A stretch of DNA of 64,000 bases from Streptomyces acidiscabies (GTDB lineage Bacteria > Actinomycetota > Actinomycetes > Streptomycetales > Streptomycetaceae), in assembly GCF_020010905.1 (NCBI RefSeq), contig NZ_JAGJBY010000002.1, forward strand, positions 4,588,001-4,652,000, read 5' to 3'. The notes beneath the pieces were generated by a model that saw only the letters and a list, made by a program, of their open reading frames with translations, did no database searches and was not told where the DNA came from. Positions 15,934-23,728 of the stretch are shown here, in pieces; within the stretch, counting starts at the first letter, position 1; each line of letters opens with the position of its first letter. The translations under genes and the position numbers were made by a program.

Positions 15934-17523
15934 TCAGTCGACGGTCACGACCACGGAGTGCCATCCGCTCGCGCCGTCGGGGATCGTGCGGGTACGTTTC
16001 TCGGTCTGCATCGCGCCGGTACGGTCGGTGGCCCGGACGGTGAGGGTGTGGCCGCCCTTGGTGGCCTGCCAGGGGAAGGTCCACTGGCGCCAGGTGTCGG
16101 TGGTGTCCTGGGCGGCGAGCCGGGCCTCCTGCCAGGGACCGTCGTCGACGCGGATCTCGACCCTGTCGATGCCTCGGTGCTGGGCCCAGGCGACGCCGGC
16201 GACCATCACCGTGCCCGCTGTGGGCCGTGCGAACGGCTTGGGCGTGTCGATGCGCGACTGCGTCTTGACCGGCGCCCTGCGGGCCCAGCCGCGCCTGACC
16301 CAGTAGGGGTCGTAGGCATCGAACGTGGTGAGTTCGATGTCCTTGATCCATTTACAGGCGGAGACGAACCCGTACAGTCCGGGCACCACCATGCGGACCG
16401 GGAAGCCGTGCGCGAAAGGGAGGGGTTCGCCGTTCATGCCGAGGGCGAGGAGGGCGTCGCGGCCGTCCATCACGTCCTCGACCGGGCTGCCGATCGTCAT
16501 GCCGTCCACGGAACGGGCCACCAGCTGGTCGGCGGGGCCGCCCTTCGAGGGTGGCTTCACCCCGCACTCGGCCAGCAGATCGGCCAGCCGTACACCGGTC
16601 CAGCGGGCGTTCCCGACATAGGGGCCGCCGACCTCGTTGGAGACACAGGTCAGAGTGATGTCCCGCTCGACCAGGTCACGGCGCAGGAGATCCTCGTAGG
16701 AGAGCGTGACAGGACGGGTGACGCCCGTGCCGTGGATCCGCAGCCGCCAGGACGTCGCGTCCACCTTGGGCACCACCAGGGCGGTGTCGACGCGGTAGAA
16801 GTCCGCGTCGGGCGTGATGAACGGGCTGAGGCCGGAGATCTTCGGTGCCGCGCCCTTCGGTACGGCGGGAGCGGGGGACGTGGGCGCGGGCAGCACCACG
16901 TTCCGCCGGGAGGCGACAGCGTCCCGTCCCTTGGCTCCGGCCAGGGACCGGCCCAGCAGGCCGGCTCCCGCCGACGCCACGGCCGCCGCGCTCGCCGCGA
17001 TCACGAAGCCCCGGCGGTCCCAGTCCGCATCGGACGGCACCGGGGAGGGCGTGCGGGGTGCGAGGCGGCCCGTGAGCACGTACAGGAGTACGGCTCCGGC
17101 GACCGCCCCGGCCACCGAGGGCAGCGCGTCCGCGACGCCGGTCGAGTCGGGCCGTCCGGTCGCCGCGAGCGCTCCCACCACTCCGAACGACAGCACGCCC
17201 GCTGCGGCCGTACGGCGATACCGCAGTCCGGCAATTCCCAGGGACACCGCGAAAAGGGCGAGAACCGCGAGAATTCCCAGCTGGAGAACCAGCTTGTCGT
17301 CGGTGCCGAAATGCCGGATCGCCCAGTCCTTGACCGCCGCGGGCGTGCGGTCGATCGCGGCGCCGCCCACGGCGACGACCGGACCGGCCTGCGGGCGGAC
17401 CATACCCGCTACGGCCTCGGCTACCGCGAGCGCCGCGCACCCGGCCAGCGCACCACTGAGCGCGCCCAGCAGCAGCCGCGTCGGGCCGGGCCGGCGGCGG
17501 GGATTCTTCTCGTTCTCGGTCAC
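15934..17523 (-). CDS. membrane-anchored molybdopterin-dependent oxidoreductase (sulfite-oxidase superfamily)
   Basis: 529 residues from GTG 17523. The annotated-looking ATG at 17568 is rejected because a SigK-type promoter lies between it and the GTG. Four N-terminal membrane helices (about residues 15-145) are followed by a twin-Arg-free linker. Then comes the Mo-cofactor domain: LTCVSNEVGGPYVGNARWTGVRL (catalytic Cys) and FAHGFPVRMVVPGLYGFVSACKWIKDIEL. An Ig-like dimerisation domain ends the protein (VMVAGVAWAQHRGIDRVEIRVDDGPW). The catalytic domain is expected outside the membrane, repairing oxidised substrates or using sulfite. Followed by the fasciclin gene. Confidence 0.88.
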   Translation of the reverse strand: MTENEKNPRRRPGPTRLLLGALSGALAGCAALAVAEAVAGMVRPQAGPVVAVGGAAIDRTPAAVKDWAIRHFGTDDKLVLQLGILAVLALFAVSLGIAGLRYRRTAAAGVLSFGVVGALAATGRPDSTGVADALPSVAGAVAGAVLLYVLTGRLAPRTPSPVPSDADWDRRGFVIAASAAAVASAGAGLLGRSLAGAKGRDAVASRRNVVLPAPTSPAPAVPKGAAPKISGLSPFITPDADFYRVDTALVVPKVDATSWRLRIHGTGVTRPVTLSYEDLLRRDLVERDITLTCVSNEVGGPYVGNARWTGVRLADLLAECGVKPPSKGGPADQLVARSVDGMTIGSPVEDVMDGRDALLALGMNGEPLPFAHGFPVRMVVPGLYGFVSACKWIKDIELTTFDAYDPYWVRRGWARRAPVKTQSRIDTPKPFARPTAGTVMVAGVAWAQHRGIDRVEIRVDDGPWQEARLAAQDTTDTWRQWTFPWQATKGGHTLTVRATDRTGAMQTEKRTRTIPDGASGWHSVVVTVD

Positions 17524-17529
17524 GTGGGG

Positions 17530-17558
17530 AATCCGGTTCTGGAGCCCCGCCGGATTGG
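17530..17558 (-). promoter_or_regulatory. predicted SigK promoter P2, giving a leaderless mRNA
   Basis: On the minus strand CCAATCC (17558-17552), 16-bp spacer, CGGATT (17535-17530). The expected transcription start, about 7 nt downstream, coincides with the GTG at 17523, so the transcript should begin at the start codon. Confidence 0.75.
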
Positions 17559-17592
17559 TCGCACCCACGATCGGATGAATTTTGTTTTCCCG

Positions 17593-17621
17593 CCAATCCG
17601 TGCCCGCTTCGGCTACGGATT
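17593..17621 (+). promoter_or_regulatory. predicted SigK promoter P3 of the second ECF operon
   Basis: CCAATCC (17593-17599), 16-bp spacer, CGGATT (17616-17621), back to back with P2 and only 34 bp from it. Leader of about 155 nt to the GTG at 17784. The motif is partly self-complementary (AATCCG/CGGATT). Confidence 0.7.
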
Positions 17622-17783
17622 CCTTGTCAGATGTTTTTCATTTCGCCGGTCGCGGGAGATGGCGGCGGCCGTCCGTATCCGCCGGGTCCGCGCGCCCCGA
17701 AGTACCGCGTAACAGGGACCGCACCGAAGGGTCCAACCAGGGGAAGACCGGCTTTCGGAAGACCGGACGAGAGGAGCCGCCCA

Positions 17784-18383
17784 GTGGCGGGGGCCCGCAC
17801 ACCGAGCGCACCATGCGGCAACGCACCACCGGACACCCGGTCCGAAACGGATGACGTCCTGCTGGCGGTCCGTGCCGCAGAGGGCGACGAGGACGCGTTC
17901 GCCGTGCTCGTGCAACGGCACGCGCCGTCGCTGATCCGGCTCGCCACCCGGCTGCTCGGCACCGGGACCGAGGCGGAGGACGCGGTCCAGGACGCCTTCC
18001 TCAGCGCCTGGCGACGGCTGCCCGAGTTCCAGGGGCGTTCCTCCTTCGGTACCTGGATATACAGGATCGTCACCAACCGCTGCCTGAACGTGCTGCGTTC
18101 CCGCAGGCCCACGGCCTCGCTGGAGGAGGCCAAAGACGTGGCCGCGGCCGAGTACAGCACCTCCCCGGCGCGGATCACCGAGGGCCGAAGCGCGGTACGT
18201 GAACTGCGCGAGGCCCTCGACCTGCTGACGGCCGAACAGCGGGCCTGCTGGGTGCTGCGGGAACTGGACGGGCGGTCCTACGAGTTCGTCGCGGAAGCGG
18301 TGGGCATCACCGAGGAGGCCGTCCGCGCCCGTGTCTTCCGCGCACGCCGTTGTCTGACACAAGCACTGGGGGCCTGGCGATGA
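17784..18383 (+). CDS. ECF RNA polymerase sigma factor
   Basis: 199 residues from GTG 17784, preceded by GAGGAG with 7-nt spacing. An in-frame ATG at 17631 would add a low-complexity leader and is less likely. Region 2: DVLLAVRAAEGDEDAFAVLVQRHAPSLIRLATRLLG, AEDAVQDAFLSAWRRLPEFQGRSSFGTWIYRIVTNRCLN. Region 4: ALDLLTAEQRACWVLRELDGRSYEFVAEAVGITEEAVRARVFRARRCL. It overlaps the ZAS/Asp23 gene by ATGA. Since a SigK-type promoter precedes it, it is probably a second tier in the SigK cascade that governs Asp23 functions. Confidence 0.85.
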   Translation: MAGARTPSAPCGNAPPDTRSETDDVLLAVRAAEGDEDAFAVLVQRHAPSLIRLATRLLGTGTEAEDAVQDAFLSAWRRLPEFQGRSSFGTWIYRIVTNRCLNVLRSRRPTASLEEAKDVAAAEYSTSPARITEGRSAVRELREALDLLTAEQRACWVLRELDGRSYEFVAEAVGITEEAVRARVFRARRCLTQALGAWR

Positions 18384-19000
18384 CCGACCGGACCGACCCG
18401 CCGTACGGCACGTCCGCGCATGAGGACGATGACGAACTCCTGCCCTGCGGACGGCTGCTGTCCCGAGCGTGGGCCGACTGGGAGACCCAGGCCGACGACA
18501 CCCACGCGCAGACCTGCCCGCACTGCCGGCATGCGGTGCGCGGGCTCGACGAACTGGAGTCCGCCGTACGCGGGCTGCGCACGGAGACGGCGGACGCCGG
18601 CTCCTACGACGCCGAGCCCCTGACCCGGCGGATCATGGACGTCGTCCGCCTCGAACTGCGTCCGGGCCGCCCCCTGCCGCTGGGTGACCCATCGGAGGAC
18701 CTGTGGATCATGGAAGCGGTCGCGGCCCGCGCCCTGCGTGCCGCGGCGGAGACGGTCCCGGGCGTCCACGCCGGCTCCTGCCGCCTCCTCGACGTCCATG
18801 CGGACGGAACGGTCGAGGTCCGCCTCGACATCCACGCCCCGACCGGCGTTCCCCTGCCCGACCTCACCGCACGGGTGCGGGAACAGGTCGGACGGGCCGC
18901 CGACCGCGCCCTGGGCATGGACATAGCGGCCGTGCACATCCGGGTCACAGACCTCCTCCCCCTGACGGCCGACGACGACCGGGAAGGCCGTACGCCATGA
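18380..19000 (+). CDS. zinc-binding anti-sigma-like protein fused to an Asp23-like domain
   Basis: 206 residues; the ATG overlaps the sigma stop (ATGA). Residues about 24-75 contain HAQTCPHC, the H-X3-C-X2-C pattern of zinc anti-sigma (ZAS) domains. The C-terminal half (ARALRAAAETVPGVHAGSCRLLDVHADGTVEVRLDIHAPTGVPLPDLTARVREQVGRAADRALGMDIAAVHIRVTDL) has the Asp23 pattern. No membrane helix is seen. The architecture suggests that an envelope-stress Asp23 module directly gates the upstream sigma factor; this is inference. Confidence 0.75.
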   Translation: MTDRTDPPYGTSAHEDDDELLPCGRLLSRAWADWETQADDTHAQTCPHCRHAVRGLDELESAVRGLRTETADAGSYDAEPLTRRIMDVVRLELRPGRPLPLGDPSEDLWIMEAVAARALRAAAETVPGVHAGSCRLLDVHADGTVEVRLDIHAPTGVPLPDLTARVREQVGRAADRALGMDIAAVHIRVTDLLPLTADDDREGRTP

Positions 19001-19323
19001 CCGAGCACACCGCGATGACCCCGCACAGCACGCTCGTCGAGGAACTCGCCACCGCCGTGACCGGTGTTCCGGGGGTGGCCTTCCTCCGGCCCGGCCTGGC
19101 CGGCCGGCTGCGCACCGAGCTGCCGCGACCGGCAGGGGTCCGGATGACCCGACCGGACGGCGAGGGGCCCTGGCGCGTCGAGATCCACGTCGTGGCGCTC
19201 CGGCAGGTGCGGACCGTGGACGTGGCTCGCGGTGTCCGTGACGAGGTAGGGCGGCGCCTGGACGTCCTGGCCCCTGCCGAATCCCCGCCCCGGGTCACCG
19301 TGACGGTCACAGGGCTGCTCTGA
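18997..19323 (+). CDS. small Asp23-like protein
   Basis: 108 residues, overlapping the preceding gene by ATGA. Pattern LVEELATAVTGVPGVAFLRPGLAGRL...GPWRVEIHVVALRQVRTVDVARGVRDEVGRRLDVL...PRVTVTVTGLL follows the beta-alpha-beta Asp23 fold, but the domain is divergent and lacks the usual N-terminal strand. Third member of the ECF operon; probably interacts with the Asp23 domain upstream. Confidence 0.65.
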   Translation: MTEHTAMTPHSTLVEELATAVTGVPGVAFLRPGLAGRLRTELPRPAGVRMTRPDGEGPWRVEIHVVALRQVRTVDVARGVRDEVGRRLDVLAPAESPPRVTVTVTGLL

Positions 19324-19329
19324 GGCCGG

Positions 19330-19512
19330 TCACCAGTGATCCGCGCCGGCAGCCGGGACCGATACCAGTCCGTACGCCAGTCCGCTGAGGAACGCGGCGT
19401 AGGAGGCCCGGCGCAGCCGTACGCGCTCCTCGGGGGACGGCAACGGGACTCTGCCGCCACGTCGACGGGGGTGGGACGGCATGGGCTGTCGGGGCAGAAC
19501 ATCGATCGTCAT
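19330..19512 (-). CDS. small hypothetical protein
   Basis: 60 residues from ATG 19512 (a longer form starts at 19536). Basic N-terminus, then PSPEERVRLRRASYAAFLSGLAYGLVSVPAAGADHW with one weak hydrophobic stretch. Similar tiny ORFs are seen in Streptomyces, but I recognise no family. The upstream 50 bases are AT-rich and contain TATAAT-like sequence on the plus strand. Confidence 0.4.
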   Translation of the reverse strand: MTIDVLPRQPMPSHPRRRGGRVPLPSPEERVRLRRASYAAFLSGLAYGLVSVPAAGADHW

Positions 19513-19588
19513 GATCGTATGACAACCAGTCGGCACGGCATGTGACTTTATGTCATATAATGCACCCGTATGCAGTATCGAGCCGTGG

Positions 19589-20341
19589 TCAGCCAGGAAA
19601 GGCCATCAAAGCGATCGGCGCGGTGGTGGGCTGCTTCGAGCCGCCGTCGGGCTCGACGGTGATGCCCATGCCCGACGCCTGGTCGACGCCGCCTCGCATC
19701 AGGACGGCCTGGTCGCTGCGGCCGGGGTCCATCAGCCCGGCGGACCGCATGGTCCCACCGTCGTCGAACCAGAGTTGATAGACCTTGCCGCCGGGTGGAC
19801 GGGCCATTCCCGAGACGGCGAACACGGCCCTGTCCCGGCTGTGGGAGACGACGATCGTGCCGGTGGCGCCGCCGGCCAGCCCGGACGCCCGGACGCGGGC
19901 GTCCGGGGCGGACAGGACAGCGGCGATCTCGTCGGCACTCCGGGACGCCTGGCGTGCCTCGGCGCGGGCGTCGGCGGCCTGTCGGTGCTGCCACACCGCC
20001 GTCCCGCCGAGCGCCGTGGCCGCCGCGAGGCAGGCGGCGAGCGCCCACCGGGACACCAGCCGGGCCTTCAGTCCGGCACTCACCGGAAGGACCCGGACGG
20101 ACGCGCCGGGTGCCTCCTGGCGGACGGTCGTGATCCGGCGCAGCACCTGTTCGCGCAGTGCCGGGGCCGGACGCGTGGCGACGGCCAGTCCCAGACGGGT
20201 GGCGGTCGCGCTGAGCTCGGCCGTTTCCTGCGTGCAGGGCTCGCAGTCCGCGAGGTGACGTTCGAACGAGGCGTTCTCCTCGTCGGACAGGGCGTGCAGG
20301 GCGTACGCGCCTGTCAGCCGGTGCAGGTCGATGGTTGTCAC
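19589..20341 (-). CDS. rskA: anti-sigma-K factor RskA
   Basis: 250 residues; GTG 20341 overlaps the sigK stop (GTGA). N-terminal anti-sigma domain: HRLTGAYALHALSDEENASFERHLADCEPCTQETAEL, with a Cys pair. One membrane helix (RWALAACLAAATALGGTAVW, about residues 105-124) is followed by an extracytoplasmic RskA domain (GTIVVSHSRDRAVFAVSGMARPPGGKVYQLWF...GITVEPDGGSKQPTTAPIALMAFPG). Known RskA proteins hold SigK at the membrane and are cut by regulated proteolysis to release it. Confidence 0.93.
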   Translation of the reverse strand: MTTIDLHRLTGAYALHALSDEENASFERHLADCEPCTQETAELSATATRLGLAVATRPAPALREQVLRRITTVRQEAPGASVRVLPVSAGLKARLVSRWALAACLAAATALGGTAVWQHRQAADARAEARQASRSADEIAAVLSAPDARVRASGLAGGATGTIVVSHSRDRAVFAVSGMARPPGGKVYQLWFDDGGTMRSAGLMDPGRSDQAVLMRGGVDQASGMGITVEPDGGSKQPTTAPIALMAFPG

Positions 20342-20922
20342 GCGGTCACCCCCAGGCAGTCGCGCAGCCGGATCAGTCCGTCGCGCAGTCGGGTCTTCAC
20401 GGTCCCGAGCGGGATCTCCAGTGCCTCGGCGACCTCGCGGTAGGTCAGGCCCCGGTAGTAGGCGAGCGTGACGGACTGGTGCTGGAGCTCGGTCAACGTG
20501 CGCAGGCAGCGCCGCACCTGTTCCCGCTCCAGCCGCGCCTCGACATGCTCTGCCACCTCGTCGTACTCCGGCACCTTGTCGAGCAGTGCGGCCTTGTGGT
20601 CCCGGGCCGTCGCGGCGTCCACCGAACGGACCCGGTCCACCGCCCGGCGGTGCGCCAGGGTGAGAATCCAGTTGACCGCCGTTCCGCGATCGGGCCGGTA
20701 GCGGGGAGCTGTCCGCCACACCTCCACCAAGACCTCCTGCGCCACCTCCTCCGACTGCGCGTGATCCCGCAGGACGGCACGCACGACGCCCAGGACCGGG
20801 CCCGCGACGATGTCGTACACATGAGCGAACGCGTCCTCGTTTCCCAGAGCCACCTGCCCCACGAGTTCCTCCAGGTCGGGCCCCGCAGAGGGGTTTCTGA
20901 TGATATGTACCGCTTCTTTCAC
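20338..20922 (-). CDS. sigK: ECF sigma factor SigK
   Basis: 194 residues from GTG 20922, with GGTGGAGG 6 nt upstream. Region 2 (DAFAHVYDIVAGPVLGVVRAVLRDHAQSEEVAQEVLVEVWRTAPRY, AVNWILTLAHRRAVDRVRS) and region 4 (LTELQHQSVTLAYYRGLTYREVAEALEIPLGTVKTRLRDGLIRLRDCL) are complete. The pairing with an RskA-type anti-sigma, and with UfaA1, DUF1295, DUF1365, FAD oxidoreductase and fasciclin genes in the same 14 kb, identifies it as the counterpart of mycobacterial SigK. It carries its own SigK-type promoter, so it is likely autoregulated. Confidence 0.92.
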   Translation of the reverse strand: MKEAVHIIRNPSAGPDLEELVGQVALGNEDAFAHVYDIVAGPVLGVVRAVLRDHAQSEEVAQEVLVEVWRTAPRYRPDRGTAVNWILTLAHRRAVDRVRSVDAATARDHKAALLDKVPEYDEVAEHVEARLEREQVRRCLRTLTELQHQSVTLAYYRGLTYREVAEALEIPLGTVKTRLRDGLIRLRDCLGVTA

Positions 20923-20956
20923 CTAGGGCCTCCACCGTCGGGACATGTCCGGGCGT

Positions 20957-20985
20957 AATCCGTTCCCGCCGGCCACGTGGATTGG
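20957..20985 (-). promoter_or_regulatory. predicted autoregulatory SigK promoter P4
   Basis: Minus strand CCAATCC (20985-20979), 16-bp spacer, CGGATT (20962-20957), then a leader of about 28 nt containing GGTGGAGG before the sigK GTG. Confidence 0.78.
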
Positions 20986-21129
20986 TTGCACTCGTGACGA
21001 AATTCGCCGACGTCGGTGACAGAGGGCCGGGGAGGACCGGGAACAGCGCGGTCCGGGCCATCCGGCAGACTCCTGGTGGTGGCCGACGGCAGATGAACAC
21101 GTGCCATTGGGCCACAGAGGGGAGACCAA

Positions 21130-21975
21130 GTGCAGGTGAAGCCCGTGACAGCAGAGGCCGACGGCGTGGTGCGGCGTGGTGCCATGGTCACGGTGGGCGT
21201 TGATCTGGCCGGGCGTACCGGAACCACGGGCGTGTGCCGTGTGACGTGGGGGCGGCGGCCTACGGCTGAACTCCTTCCCGCGAGGCATGACGACGACCTG
21301 TTGGCGGCGATGCGGTCCGCGGACAAGACGGGGCTGGATTCGCCCCTGGGCTGGCCGGTCGCCTTCATCGCCCTGCTCACCGCGCACCGGACCGGTGTCG
21401 AGCTGCCTGCGCTCGATCACCACGCAGCGTGCGCCGATGGCCGCCCTGGACTCGGCAACACCTTCACCCACCGGCTGACCGATGACGTGGCCTGGAAGCG
21501 CACCGGGGCGGGCAAGCGGCGTCCGCTGTCGGTGTCGGCCGACAAGCTCGGCATCGTCGCCATGCGTGCGGCCGGTCTGCTGGCCCGGCTGGCCGAGGGC
21601 GGTCCGGCGGTACCGCGCGACGGCTCGGGCTCCGTTGTCGAGGTCTACCCGGCGTTCGCGCTCATCCAGTGGGGACTCGACCAAGAGGGGACCTATAAAG
21701 GCAAGGGTGCCACGGCTGCGCGGTCCCGGATTCTTGCCGGTCTTGAGGCCGGCTTGGACCTGGAGCTGTCCGACCGGGTTCGTGACCGGTGTGCGGCCAG
21801 TGACCACAACCTGGACGCCCTGATCTCGGCAGTCGTCGCACGGGCTGCTGCGCGTGGCCTGACAGAGGCGCCTGCCACCGACCGTGAGCGGGCCATGGCC
21901 GCGGTCGAGGGTTGGATGCACCTGCCCCGTCGGGACGTCGGCCTTGCTGAAGTTCGGGGCCAGACCGAGTTCTGA
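21130..21975 (+). CDS. DUF429 domain protein
   Basis: 281 residues from GTG 21130 (GGGGAG upstream). Characteristic features: TVGVDLAGRTGTTGVCRV near the start, DKTGLDSPLGWPVAF, the ADGRPGLGNTFTHRLTDDVAWKRTG motif, VVEVYPAFALIQWGL, and a C-terminal DHNLDALISAVVARAAARGL. DUF429 proteins have an RNase-H-like fold and are predicted nucleases, but their role is unknown. It is divergent from sigK and has no partner gene. Confidence 0.8.
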   Translation: MQVKPVTAEADGVVRRGAMVTVGVDLAGRTGTTGVCRVTWGRRPTAELLPARHDDDLLAAMRSADKTGLDSPLGWPVAFIALLTAHRTGVELPALDHHAACADGRPGLGNTFTHRLTDDVAWKRTGAGKRRPLSVSADKLGIVAMRAAGLLARLAEGGPAVPRDGSGSVVEVYPAFALIQWGLDQEGTYKGKGATAARSRILAGLEAGLDLELSDRVRDRCAASDHNLDALISAVVARAAARGLTEAPATDRERAMAAVEGWMHLPRRDVGLAEVRGQTEF

Positions 21976-22212
21976 ACCCAGTGGGTTCTCCGGGCATGGG
22001 CTATGTGGTGGTCCGGAGACAACGAGCGCTCGTGAGGGCACCGGACCTCGGACCAGAACGTCCAGTCGATAACGGTCTCTTGAGAACGGGCTCGCCTCTG
22101 CCGGAGCCCTGCACGTTGCTTTCGGCGGCTCCGCCGGTGGACAGGCGGTGGACGGACGCCTTTGGACGGTGCAACACGGAGCAGCACAGCAGGAAACACG
22201 ATTGCGCATGGT

Positions 22213-22237
22213 CTCGTAATGCGTAGGTCTCGGGTTC
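22213..22237 (+). repeat. tRNA-Thr(CGT)-like attachment-site fragment
   Basis: CTCGTAA is a tRNA-Thr anticodon loop (CGT); TGCGTAGGTCTCGGGTTC continues as stem, variable loop and T-arm start. There is no 5' tRNA half. It coincides with the 3' end of the decayed integrase, the usual place of attP in tRNA-integrating elements. Confidence 0.65.
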
Positions 22238-22609
22238 TTCCTGTTTGCGTGGGGGCGGGGTCATGCGGGGGAAGGTGCGGCTGGTGGACTGGTCGCCGTC
22301 GAGGACGGATTGGTAGATGTCGCGGGTGATGCGGGTGTCGCTGTGGCTGAGGGTCTCGGATACGACCTTGATGTCGACGCCGGCGGCGAGCATGAGGGTG
22401 GCGGAGGTCGTGGAGGCGGATGGGCGGGAGGCCGGCGGCGCGGACGAGGTGGTCGAAGAGGTCGGAGACCTTGCCGGGTGGAGGATGCCGCCGTCTTCTT
22501 CGGTGAAGATGCGGCCGGTGTCCTGCCAGCCGTCCCCCCAGGCCGCCTTCTCCTGTTTCTGGCGCAACGCGGTCTCCGGGCGGGAGACCATGACCCGCCG
22601 TGAGATCAA
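22220..22609 (-). pseudogene. tyrosine integrase C-terminal remnant, frameshifted twice
   Basis: The minus strand reads ALRQKQEKAAWGDGWQDTGRIFTEEDGGILHP in one frame, KVSDLFDHLVRAAGLPPIRLHDLRH in a second, and TLMLAAGVDIKVVSETLSHSDTRITRDIYQSVL back in the first. This is the catalytic domain of an actinobacterial site-specific integrase, with HDLRH (HxxR box) present, the active Tyr region near RDIYQSV, and the N-terminal half gone. Two frameshifts make it inactive. Its end overlaps the tRNA-Thr-like core. Confidence 0.85.
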
Positions 22610-23726
22610 CCGCTACGAGAGCGGCAAGAACATCCCCACCAAGCGGACCATCGCCCACATCGCGGTCGCAGGCGGCGTATCTGTTGAACAATTGGAGCGA
22701 GAGGCGGCAGCCGCACGCGCCCGCAAGAGGGAGGGAGAACACGGTGGTGAAGAGGACACGGACGACATGAAACGCCGGACCCTCCTCGGCGGCACTGTCC
22801 TCGGCGCTGCCGCCGTCACCGAGCCGTGGGGACGGCTCGCGCACGCCATCGGCAAGGCCGCCAGGATCGACTCACCCGGCGCCCACGTGCTCATCGACCG
22901 GGCCTCGGCTCTCCACGTGAGCGAGCACGACCTGGCCGCCCACCAACTTCAGGACGCGGTCGAGTCGCACTTGGACGCGATCACCGCCGTACTGCCTCGC
23001 GCCGGCGCACACGAGCGCGAACTGACCATCGCCGCCGGAGAAACGGCCGCACTGGCGGGCTGGGTCGCCTGGGACCTCGGCGACCATCGCCGGGCACGCG
23101 CCTTCTACGAGGTGACCAAGGACTGCGCCGATGTCGCCGGACACCCCCCTCTTCGCGCACTCGCCCTCGCCTACGCCAGCTACGGAGCCAGCACCCCCGA
23201 GAAGGCGATGCGGCTCCTCGCCCAAGCCGTCCAGGACGTCCGGGGCCTCGGCAACGCCACCGCCGCAGCCTGGATCCACGGCCGCTACTCGGAGGAAGCC
23301 GCGAACCTCAGGGACGACACCGAGGCACTACGTGCCCTGGACCGAGCCCAAGTCGCGTACGACTTCGCCGACCACACCGCCGAACAGGCATGGGTCCAGT
23401 TCATGACCCCGTACCGCCTCGATTCCCTCTCGCTCTCCGTGTACGGGCAACTCGGCCGACAGGAACTGACCGAGACCGCCGACAACGCGGTACGACGCCT
23501 CGGCGAGTCCCTGCCGGGTTCGGGAGTCGTCGTCCTGGGAGACCTGGCCGCTGCCCTGCTGCGCGGCGGAGACATCGACCAAGGCGTCTACGTGTCACGG
23601 CAGTTCGTCGCCGCAGCGGACGCCCGCCCCAACACCATGGGCCGGGACCGCGCCCACAGCATCGCCTCACGCCTCCCCAACAACGAACGCGAACTCGCCC
23701 GCCACCTGCTCCAGTTTGCCGTCTGA
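22590..23726 (+). pseudogene. XRE-family regulator missing most of its DNA-binding domain
   Basis: From ATG 22590 the protein reads MTRREINRYESGKNIPTKRTIAHIAVAGGVSVEQLEREAA, i.e. only the last helices of an XRE helix-turn-helix. An intact-looking Arg-containing signal-like segment (MKRRTLLGGTVLGAAAV) and a long TPR-like helical domain to 23726 follow. The frame stays open upstream to 22317, but that part is antisense to the integrase remnant. Such regulators usually sit beside ICE or bald-type genes. The N-terminal loss at the integrase junction suggests a recombination breakpoint; DNA binding is probably lost. Confidence 0.65.
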
Positions 23727-23728
23727 CG

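Noticed and set aside
17569..17640. ATG 17568 as start of the Mo-oxidoreductase
   Set aside because: It would place a SigK-type promoter inside the coding region and adds 15 residues without signal or family similarity. GTG 17523 fits better.
6893..22237. simple ICE bounded by the two tRNA-Thr fragments
   Set aside because: The integrase remnant lies outside the interval, to the right of the right-hand copy. A single element with int inside these ends does not fit, so it is kept only as an open alternative in the findings.
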